From the NCBI GenBank assembly GCA_934130025.1, contig CAKOXG010000031.1, positions 1-13,539 of the forward strand: DNA of 13,539 nucleotides. The letters run 5' to 3'. The DNA comes from an uncultured Clostridia bacterium. Lineage in GTDB: Bacteria; Bacillota; Clostridia; TANB77; CAG-508. Position 1 is the first letter of the stretch. Every line of letters begins with the position of its first letter. Made by a program: the position numbers and the translations under genes. Shown here one piece after another: positions 7,376 through 13,539 of the stretch. The notes beneath the pieces are model-generated. The model did no database searches. It was not told where the DNA came from and saw only the letters and a program-made list of their open reading frames with translations.

Positions 7376-8782
7376 ATGAATAAAGAAGGACAATTAATAA
7401 AAAATACTGCAATTGTATCTTTAGGAAAAATATGTACACAGTTAATTACTTTTTTTCTATTACCACTCTATACATACATATTATCAACAGAGGAATATGG
7501 AGTAGTAGATTTATTAAACACATTAGTAAGCTTATTTATGCCTGTTGTAACACTCCAAATAGAACAAGGGGTGTTTAGATATTTATTGGATGCAAGAGGA
7601 GATAAAGAAAATGAAAAAAGTATAATAAGCAATACAATTATATTTACAATTTTTCAAACAATTATATATTCTATTGTATTTATACTGGCAAGCAAATGGA
7701 TACATAATGATTACAAATACTTTTTAGCATTTAACCTTGTAGCAACAATGTTCTCAAATATATTCTTACAAATAAGTAGAGGACTAGGAGATAACACAAA
7801 ATATGCAATTGGTAGTTTCCTATCAGGAGCCGTTTCTGTAATATTAAATGTGTTATTCATAGTTGTATTCAAGTGGGGAGCTTATGGAATATTATCTGCA
7901 ACACTGATTGGAAATATAACTTGTGCTTCATATATATTCTTCTCAAAAAGATTAGGCGAATACATATCATTTAAGAAAAAAGATAATCAAACATTAAAAG
8001 AAATGCTAAAATATTCGGTACCACTTGTACCTAATATGCTTTCTTGGTGGATTGTTAATGCATCAGATAGAATGATAATATCTACTATATTAGGAATAGC
8101 ACAAAATGGCATATATTCTGCAGCTAACAAATTTTCGGGAGTTGTATCAACATTATATAGTGTATTTAATTTAACTTGGACAGAATCAGCTTCACTTAAT
8201 ATTGATTCTGATGATAGAGACAATTTTTTTAGTGAAATATTTAGTTTTACAATAAGGTTCTTTGGAGCCGTTTGTATTGGAATAATTGCAGTGATGCCAT
8301 TTGTATTTAATATATTAATAAATGAAAAATTTGGAGAAGCATATTACCAAATTCCAATATTAATGATTGCGACAATGTTCAATATATTAGTTAGTTTCCA
8401 AGGTTCAATTTATGTGGCTAAAAAATTGACTAAAGAAATTGCCAAAACGTCTATATTTGCAGCAATAATAAATTTAGTAGTAAATATCTCACTTGTAAAC
8501 TTTATTGGACTATATGCAGCATCAATTTCAACAGCTGTTTCTTATTTTGCAATGTTTGTATATAGAATAATAGATTCAAGAAAATATGTAAAATTATCTG
8601 TACCAAAAAAACTAGTATTCTCATTTATTATAGTTACAGCAATAACAGTAATAACATATTATGTAAGGAACACAGCACTATCTGTTATAACATTAATTAT
8701 GGTAGTAATTTATGCATTATTAATAAACAAAAACAGTATGCAATATATTATGAAAGCAGTAAATAAAAAAATGAAAAAATAA
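7376..8782 (+). CDS. Wzx-type oligosaccharide flippase (polysaccharide transporter family)
   Basis: A 468-residue integral membrane protein with about 12-14 predicted helices. The N-terminus (IKNTAIVSLGKICTQLITFF, then LPLYTYILSTEEYGVVDLL) is the standard opening of Wzx/RfbX flippases, and SVPLVPNMLSWWIVNASDRMII is the usual mid-protein signature. Wzx proteins carry undecaprenyl-linked repeat units from the inner to the outer face of the cytoplasmic membrane, where the EpsG-like polymerase would use them. GAAAGGA upstream of the ATG serves as ribosome site. The 74-nt gap before it has a small perfect palindrome over the preceding stop (7297-7309) but no strong terminator, so read-through from the upstream genes is likely. 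Length and topology are normal; there is no sign of damage. Confidence 0.94.
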   Translation: MNKEGQLIKNTAIVSLGKICTQLITFFLLPLYTYILSTEEYGVVDLLNTLVSLFMPVVTLQIEQGVFRYLLDARGDKENEKSIISNTIIFTIFQTIIYSIVFILASKWIHNDYKYFLAFNLVATMFSNIFLQISRGLGDNTKYAIGSFLSGAVSVILNVLFIVVFKWGAYGILSATLIGNITCASYIFFSKRLGEYISFKKKDNQTLKEMLKYSVPLVPNMLSWWIVNASDRMIISTILGIAQNGIYSAANKFSGVVSTLYSVFNLTWTESASLNIDSDDRDNFFSEIFSFTIRFFGAVCIGIIAVMPFVFNILINEKFGEAYYQIPILMIATMFNILVSFQGSIYVAKKLTKEIAKTSIFAAIINLVVNISLVNFIGLYAASISTAVSYFAMFVYRIIDSRKYVKLSVPKKLVFSFIIVTAITVITYYVRNTALSVITLIMVVIYALLINKNSMQYIMKAVNKKMKK

Positions 8783-8882
8783 AAATGCCAAAAAGAATCA
8801 AAATTTTTTATAGATAAGTTAATCTTTCTTGGTGCAAATTTTTATTAAGGATATTTTATAATATAGAGGGGATGGGATAACT

Positions 8883-10700
8883 ATGAGAAAGGTTATTGTA
8901 AGTATATTAATAATATCAATTCTAAGCACTATATTTTGTAGTATAAAAACCTTTGCAGAAACAGAGTATAATCAAACAATTATAAATCCGCAAAATAATG
9001 GTATTAATTCATTTCCAGAAAGCTACAGAATATTACTAAATAAATTAGTACAAAATGGACATATAAACTGGAAATTCAAAGCTTTTTATACAAACATAGA
9101 ATGGGACGAGCTTGTAAAAAATGAAAATATTCATATGAAAAATACAATAGTAAAAAGCAGTAATACAAGATATCCAGATAGCTGGTATGATAGTTGTAAC
9201 GGAGAAGGAGATAAAAACTATTATTGTGCATCTGAAGACATAGTTAATTATTATTTAGATCCAAGAAACTTTTTAACAGAGGTAACGATATTTGAGTTTT
9301 TAGATTTATCAAACAGTAATACAGTTAGCATAGCAAACATAGAAAAAGCAGTAGCTGGAACATATTTACAAGGTTATGGTAGTGATGGAATTAAATACTC
9401 TCAAATGATTTATGATGCAGCAAAAGCTTCTGGAGAAAGTGCTTACAGCATAATAGTAAAAATATTTCAAGAAATAGGAAATGGAACAGAACTTCCAGAT
9501 ATGATTTCAGGAACGGACAGTGAGTATCCAAATACATACAATTTCTTTAATTATGGAGCAAATGATGGAGATAACAATAAAAAAACTGCTCTAAAATATG
9601 CAAAAGAAGAAGGATGGAACACGCCATACAAAGCTCTAGTAGAAGGGGCAAAAAAGATGGCAAATTCATATTTAAAACAAGGACAAAACACAAAATACAC
9701 TTTCAAATTTGATGTTGTTGGAAAATCATTTAGTGAATTATATACACATCAATATATGACAAATGTACAAGACCCGACTTTTCAAGCAGAAATGTTATAT
9801 GAAAATTATGTACAAAACAATTGGTTAGACAATGAACTTACTTTTATTATACCAATATACAAAAATATGCCAACGTATGTAAAATTGCCAAGCAATATGG
9901 AAGGAAACTTATATTACGTAAGCTCAAATTGGAGTGGAGTATATTTAAGAAATGGACCAGGCGGAAGAGAGACAAATTATGAAAACATAATGTCTGTACC
10001 AAGAGATTCTCTAGTATCTGTACTAGAATCCAATATAAACGGTTGGGCAAAGGTAGATTACAATGGTGTAATTGGATATATGTCAGAGGCATTTTTAACA
10101 CCAGTTAATAAAAAGAAAGATACATATAAAGTACCGCAAAGTACAGAATTGCCATTTAATGATGTGGGGACAAATGACTGGTATTACAGTTCTATAAAAT
10201 ACACATACCAAAAAGGAATAATAAAAGGTGCAACAGAAACAGAATTTAGACCAAATGCAAAATTCTCAAGAGGCATGCTTGTAACAATACTATGGAGAAT
10301 GGAAGGCGAACCAAAAGTAACAAATGCAAAAGAATTTGCAGATGTAACAAGTGGAAAATATTATTATAATGCAATAAGATGGGCAACATCAAAAGGAATA
10401 GTAAATGGATACTCAAATGGAAAATTTGGACCAGAAGACAACATCACAAGAGAACAATTAGCAGTAATGTTAAGAAACTATGCAAAATATAAAGGCAAAA
10501 ATGTAAGTCAAACTGCAGACATAAGCAAATACAAAGATTCAGGCAAAACAAGTGGATATGCAAAAACATCAGTGCAATGGGCAATAGCAAAAGGCATAAT
10601 AAGCGGAAAAGACAACGGAACAAGAATAGATCCACAAGGAACAGCAAGCAGAGCAGAAGCAGCTGCAATGATTTATAATTATTGTACTAAGATAAAATAA
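8883..10700 (+). CDS. Secreted glucosaminidase-like wall hydrolase with SH3 and three SLH domains
   Basis: A 605-residue exported protein. Residues 1-25 are a signal peptide (positive start, hydrophobic core, probable cleavage TFA-E); the cysteine at 19 does not form a lipobox. Residues about 35-290 match the clostridial endo-beta-N-acetylglucosaminidase arrangement: FPESYRILLNKL, INWKFKAFYTNIEW, YYLDPRNFL, then FQEIGNGT with Glu197 as the likely catalytic acid and TYNFFNYGA. An SH3-like domain follows (about 344-406; GVYLRNGPG and NGWAKVDYNGVIGYMSEAFL). The C-terminus has three SLH domains (about 424-475, 485-540, 550-603) with FNDV, TREQ and SRAE-type motifs. It should cut the peptidoglycan sugar backbone while held to wall polysaccharide. 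GAGGGG lies 11 nt before the ATG. It sits between the flippase and another glycosyltransferase, an unusual place for a wall hydrolase. The glucosaminidase assignment is by domain pattern; activity is inferred. Confidence 0.9.
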   Translation: MRKVIVSILIISILSTIFCSIKTFAETEYNQTIINPQNNGINSFPESYRILLNKLVQNGHINWKFKAFYTNIEWDELVKNENIHMKNTIVKSSNTRYPDSWYDSCNGEGDKNYYCASEDIVNYYLDPRNFLTEVTIFEFLDLSNSNTVSIANIEKAVAGTYLQGYGSDGIKYSQMIYDAAKASGESAYSIIVKIFQEIGNGTELPDMISGTDSEYPNTYNFFNYGANDGDNNKKTALKYAKEEGWNTPYKALVEGAKKMANSYLKQGQNTKYTFKFDVVGKSFSELYTHQYMTNVQDPTFQAEMLYENYVQNNWLDNELTFIIPIYKNMPTYVKLPSNMEGNLYYVSSNWSGVYLRNGPGGRETNYENIMSVPRDSLVSVLESNINGWAKVDYNGVIGYMSEAFLTPVNKKKDTYKVPQSTELPFNDVGTNDWYYSSIKYTYQKGIIKGATETEFRPNAKFSRGMLVTILWRMEGEPKVTNAKEFADVTSGKYYYNAIRWATSKGIVNGYSNGKFGPEDNITREQLAVMLRNYAKYKGKNVSQTADISKYKDSGKTSGYAKTSVQWAIAKGIISGKDNGTRIDPQGTASRAEAAAMIYNYCTKIK

Positions 10701-10751
10701 ATTAAATTTTTTGAGAGCCGATGAGATTTATTAAAGAAAAGTAAATTGGAA

Positions 10752-10799
10752 AGAAAAAGAATTATATTTTGACAAATACAAAATTTTAATTCTTTTTCT
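10752..10799 (+). terminator. Long AT-rich hairpin, candidate terminator
   Basis: A perfect 13-nt inverted repeat (AGAAAAAGAATTA at 10752-10764, complement at 10787-10799) encloses a further 6-nt repeat (ATTTTG 10766-10771 with CAAAAT 10779-10784) around a 7-nt loop. The right arm contains five T in a row, and the structure stands 51 nt after the glucosaminidase stop and 23 nt before the next start. It could end the upstream transcript, but the stem has very few GC pairs and no clean T tract beyond it, so an mRNA-stability or processing structure is also possible. Confidence 0.45.
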
Positions 10800-10822
10800 A
10801 CCAAACTAAGGAAGGAATATAA

Positions 10823-11803
10823 ATGGAAGAAGAGTTGATAAGTGTAATTTTACCAATATACAATGTAGAAAAATATTTAGAAAAATGTTTGAAATCTGTA
10901 ATAAACCAAACATACAAAAATTTAGAAATAATACTTGTAGATGATGGTTCAAAAGATAATTCGCCAAAAATATGTGACGAATATGCAGTAAAAGATAAAA
11001 GAATAGTAGTAATTCATAAAAGCAATGGTGGCTTATCTGATGCAAGAAATGCTGGAATAGAAATTGCAAAAGGTAAATATATAACACTAATCGATTCTGA
11101 TGACTATGTTGAAAAAGATTATGTTCAATTTCTATATCAATTAATAAAAGAAAACAACGCTGAAATGTCTATTTGTTCTCATACAGTTTTATATACAAAT
11201 GGAACAAGAATAGAAAAAGAGACAGGAGAACATTTAGTATTAGATCCAAAAACAACATTAGAAAAAATATTATATGATGAGGGAATAGACTTATCTGCTT
11301 GGGCTAAAATGTACAAAAAAGAGTTATTTGATAATGTAAAGTACCCAAAGGGAAGAATATTTGAAGATGCAGCAACAACATATTTATTAATTGACGAGTG
11401 CAAAAAAATTGTATTAGGTTCAGAAAGCAAATACTATTATATAATTAGAGATAATTCAATTACAACCAAAGGCTTCTCTCCTAAAAAAATGCAATTAATA
11501 GATTCTACGCAAGAAATGTGTGATTATGTAAAAAATAAATACCCAGATCTAGAAAAGGCTGCAGACAGAAGGTTAATGTATGCTTATCTAGCAACACTTT
11601 CTCAGCTTGCTAATTGCAAAGATAAGTATCCAGAAGAACAAAAAAAGCTTATGGAATATATTAAGCAAAATAGAAAAAAAGCATTAAAGGATAAAAGAAT
11701 AAAAAAGAGAGACAGAATTGCATTATATAGTACAATATTTGGCTTTTCATTTTATAAATTTGTATGGAAGTTATACAAAAAGTTAACAGGAAGAGAAAAA
11801 TAA
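10823..11803 (+). CDS. Glycosyltransferase family 2 (GT-A fold), second copy type
   Basis: A 326-residue family 2 glycosyltransferase. Signatures are SVILPIYNVEKYLEKCLKSV, the nucleotide-binding VDDGS (39-43), SNGGLSDARNAGIEIAKG, the metal-binding IDSDDY (Asp91, Asp93, Asp94) and FEDAAT (180-185) as the likely catalytic-base region. The C-terminal 100 residues are helical and strongly basic, with an aromatic stretch near the end that may touch the membrane. It resembles EpsJ/CpsI-like enzymes and the gene at 5245, but is a diverged paralogue with a canonical VDDGS where the other has INDDS. AAGGAAGGA before the ATG is a good ribosome site. It lies apart from the main cluster, between two SLH-protein genes, so it may add to the same polysaccharide or serve a separate glycan or glycoprotein. 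Donor and acceptor are unknown. Confidence 0.92.
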   Translation: MEEELISVILPIYNVEKYLEKCLKSVINQTYKNLEIILVDDGSKDNSPKICDEYAVKDKRIVVIHKSNGGLSDARNAGIEIAKGKYITLIDSDDYVEKDYVQFLYQLIKENNAEMSICSHTVLYTNGTRIEKETGEHLVLDPKTTLEKILYDEGIDLSAWAKMYKKELFDNVKYPKGRIFEDAATTYLLIDECKKIVLGSESKYYYIIRDNSITTKGFSPKKMQLIDSTQEMCDYVKNKYPDLEKAADRRLMYAYLATLSQLANCKDKYPEEQKKLMEYIKQNRKKALKDKRIKKRDRIALYSTIFGFSFYKFVWKLYKKLTGREK

Positions 11804-11824
11804 AAAATTATATATATTAAACTA

Positions 11825-11854
11825 TTGAACAATTAACTCTATTAGTAATATAAT
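11825..11854 (+). promoter_or_regulatory. Sigma-A-type promoter for the SLH protein at 11945
   Basis: TTGAAC (11825-11830) and a perfect TATAAT (11849-11854) are separated by 18 nt and stand 22 nt after the preceding stop codon. Transcription would start near 11861, leaving a leader of about 84 nt before the ATG. It is the best promoter match seen between genes in this window and suggests the last gene is transcribed on its own. Confidence 0.6.
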
Positions 11855-11879
11855 GGAGTCAGTAAAATTGAAAAATTGT

Positions 11880-11909
11880 AATTTTGAGTATATCAAAATT
11901 TGATTTTTT
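11880..11909 (+). promoter_or_regulatory. Leader hairpin followed by a T run (possible attenuator)
   Basis: Within the presumed leader, AATTTTGA (11880-11887) and TCAAAATT (11893-11900) form an 8-nt stem with a 5-nt loop; TTTTTT follows at 11904-11909. AAAATT at 11864-11869 could pair with 11880-11885 and disrupt it. The stem has only one GC pair, and such repeats arise easily in DNA this AT-rich, so a regulatory role is tentative. Confidence 0.25.
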
Positions 11910-11944
11910 ATAAAAAATTATATAAATATGAGTGGGGAATACTT

Positions 11945-13539
11945 ATGAAAAACAAAAAAAATATTACAATGGCATTAATACTATTATTAATAATAACTAT
12001 TGCAAATGTTGTAAATGCAGATGTACCTAAAGTTATTGGCGCAAATAAGACAGAAGCGGTAGAAAAGATGGATACTGCAAGTGTAACACCAGATAAATTG
12101 CCAGGCAGCATAATTCCAATAAACAAATTAAAACAATATCAAATGCTAGAAGGTGAAGAAGACAAGTTATTTATTGCTTCACCAAAATGTGACTTGGAAT
12201 CTATTGTAAAAGAATTCAAAAACGGTACAGGGGAAATAGATAGTTCAAGTAAATATTATGCACAATTAGAAAAAATAGCAAATGGAAAGAACTTTTTATA
12301 TTTACCACTTAAGATTTCAATGCCAAAGAGCATAAATAAGGTGCGTTTGCTAACAGAGAACTCTGATTTATTATTAGGAAAAGATGGATTTAATTACATA
12401 AAGCAAAATGCAGACGATTCTTATACTTTTTATTTGGAATTTGCATTAAAAAGTGGTGATTACTGGGAGATTGGAGCTGGAATACAAGAACTTGAAAAAG
12501 AGCTTATTTTTGAATGTTACACAAAATCTACAGATACTACACCTGTTAGAACAAGTAAGGTAGTTATAACTCCAAAAGATATTAACTATGTTGCAGATAG
12601 CGAAGAAACTAAAAACTATGCTATCACTAAAGAAGGAAAATTTATAGAAATAGACACTGTTGAAGCAAACGACAATAATACATATCCAGCACAATTACAA
12701 ATACCAGAAAGACTAAAAAATAAATTTAGCTATGATGCAAAAACAGATACAGTAACTATGGATAATGTAGGAACAGCAGGCAAAAATACATTTATAATTA
12801 TAAGTTCTAAAAACTTCTATATAAAAGGCAACAATAATATTGATGGTGAAGTATTTTTAACACCACTAGAAATGAATGTTAAAATGGATCCTAAAGCTGT
12901 TTTGGATTGTTTTTTAACAAATACTCTTGGAGTAGAAGTTAATATTAATTATGAAGACATAGAAAAAACATTATATGTAGACAGAACAGTAACAGAAAAA
13001 GGTTATGGAATAATTGTAATGACAAAACTTCAAAGCACAAAACTATTTTCTGATGTAAAACAATCTGATTGGTATTATAATGCAGTAAAATATATGAAAG
13101 ATAATAGATATATGTCTGGAACAACAGAAACAACATATTCACCAAGCTCTAAATTAACAAGAGGAATGCTTGTAACAATATTACATAATATGGAAGGAAA
13201 ACCAAAAGTTACAGGGACAGGTAAATTTGCAGATGTACAAAACAAGAATATGTATTACTACAGCGCAGTTTTATGGGCAAGTAGCAATAAAATTGTAAAT
13301 GGTTATTCAAATGGAAAATTTGGAGCAAATGACAACATAACAAGAGAACAACTAGCAGTAATATTAAGTAATTATTGTAAATACAAAGGAAAATATAAAG
13401 CGACAAATGCTAATTATAGTAAATTCTCAGACAGTGGTAAAATATCAGGTTTTGCAAAAACAGGAATGAATTGGGCTGTTGGACACAAGATTGTAAATGG
13501 TTCAAACGGAAAGCTAAATCCACAAGGAACTGCAACAAG
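11945..13539 (+). CDS. Secreted SLH-domain surface protein with unrecognised N-terminal region (3' partial)
   Basis: An open frame from ATG 11945 continues past the right edge; 531 codons are visible. Residues 1-25 are a signal peptide (basic start, hydrophobic core, probable cleavage VNA-D). Residues about 26-360 match no family I recognise; the stretch is polar, rich in Lys, Asp, Asn and Thr, with probable beta-sandwich segments (for example around 150-210) and two widely spaced cysteines after the signal. Three SLH domains follow: FSDV from 368, FADV from 428, and one from about 492 that is cut by the window end at the TAT(R) motif. These SLH units resemble those of the protein at 8883 closely, sharing RGMLVTIL, MEG-PKVT, NGYSNGKFG and NITREQLAV, so both should bind the same wall polymer. 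GTGGGG upstream is a likely ribosome site. The protein may lack only the last few dozen residues. Its function beyond wall anchoring is unknown. Confidence 0.88.
   Translation, partial: MKNKKNITMALILLLIITIANVVNADVPKVIGANKTEAVEKMDTASVTPDKLPGSIIPINKLKQYQMLEGEEDKLFIASPKCDLESIVKEFKNGTGEIDSSSKYYAQLEKIANGKNFLYLPLKISMPKSINKVRLLTENSDLLLGKDGFNYIKQNADDSYTFYLEFALKSGDYWEIGAGIQELEKELIFECYTKSTDTTPVRTSKVVITPKDINYVADSEETKNYAITKEGKFIEIDTVEANDNNTYPAQLQIPERLKNKFSYDAKTDTVTMDNVGTAGKNTFIIISSKNFYIKGNNNIDGEVFLTPLEMNVKMDPKAVLDCFLTNTLGVEVNINYEDIEKTLYVDRTVTEKGYGIIVMTKLQSTKLFSDVKQSDWYYNAVKYMKDNRYMSGTTETTYSPSSKLTRGMLVTILHNMEGKPKVTGTGKFADVQNKNMYYYSAVLWASSNKIVNGYSNGKFGANDNITREQLAVILSNYCKYKGKYKATNANYSKFSDSGKISGFAKTGMNWAVGHKIVNGSNGKLNPQGTAT

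Noticed and set aside
8857..8862. Perfect TATAAT before the glucosaminidase gene
   Set aside because: It lies only 4 nt before the GAGGGG ribosome site, so transcription from it would begin inside that site. No good -35 sits 16-18 nt upstream (TTGGTG at 8829 is 22 nt away).
8937..8942. Lipoprotein cysteine in the glucosaminidase signal (Cys19)
   Set aside because: The preceding residues are Thr-Ile-Phe, which do not fit a lipobox; a normal cleavage site after Ala25 fits better.
10444..10668. Minus-strand open frames such as the leucine/cysteine-rich one opposite the SLH region
   Set aside because: They mirror well-supported plus-strand genes, have shadow-like low-complexity composition and no ribosome sites.
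10769..10774. Consensus TTGACA -35 before the second glycosyltransferase
   Set aside because: Bases 16-19 nt downstream are T/C-rich with no -10 resemblance, and the motif lies inside the hairpin.

Overview
The window is very AT-rich and every convincing gene lies on the + strand. Purine-rich Shine-Dalgarno sequences, heavy use of ATA/AGA/AAA codons, S-layer homology (SLH) surface proteins and a secreted wall glucosaminidase, with no outer-membrane machinery, point to a low-GC Gram-positive bacterium, most likely an anaerobic (gut-type) member of the Clostridia. That placement is inferred; nothing in the window fixes the species.

Layout. Positions 2-115 hold the last 37 codons of an unidentified upstream gene. 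Positions 192-8782 are a compact Wzx/Wzy-type surface-polysaccharide cluster: a membrane phosphoglycosyl transferase that starts the lipid-linked unit (192-926), a DUF4422 putative glycosyltransferase (959-1750), an EpsG-like Wzy polymerase (1762-2904), a large fusion of a pyruvyl-transferase-fold domain with two [4Fe-4S] clusters and an FrhB-type reductase domain (2938-5235), a family 2 glycosyltransferase (5245-6270), a stand-alone polysaccharide pyruvyl transferase overlapping it by 4 nt (6267-7301), and a Wzx flippase (7376-8782). Next come a secreted glucosaminidase-SH3-SLH protein (8883-10700), another family 2 glycosyltransferase (10823-11803), and a secreted SLH protein with an unrecognised N-terminal half that runs off the window (11945-13539).

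How the genes may work together. The initiating transferase puts a sugar phosphate on undecaprenyl phosphate at the inner membrane face. The three glycosyltransferases extend it, one or both pyruvyl-transferase-like proteins decorate it, the flippase exports it and the EpsG-like protein polymerises it outside. In well-studied Gram-positives SLH domains bind wall polysaccharide carrying pyruvate ketals made by CsaB, a member of the same family as the stand-alone pyruvyl transferase. The window may therefore encode both a pyruvylated wall glycan and two proteins that dock on it. This link is inferred.

The most unusual gene is the 765-residue fusion. Its pyruvyl-transferase-like half has Ser-Phe-His where the stand-alone enzyme has Arg-Phe-His, and its other half is an iron-sulfur flavoprotein module, so it may do redox chemistry rather than ordinary pyruvylation. 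Non-coding signals are few: a good sigma-A-type promoter before the last gene, with a hairpin-rich leader, and a long AT-rich hairpin between the glucosaminidase and the second glycosyltransferase. No tRNA, rRNA, CRISPR array or insertion sequence was seen, and no gap between genes exceeds 141 nt.
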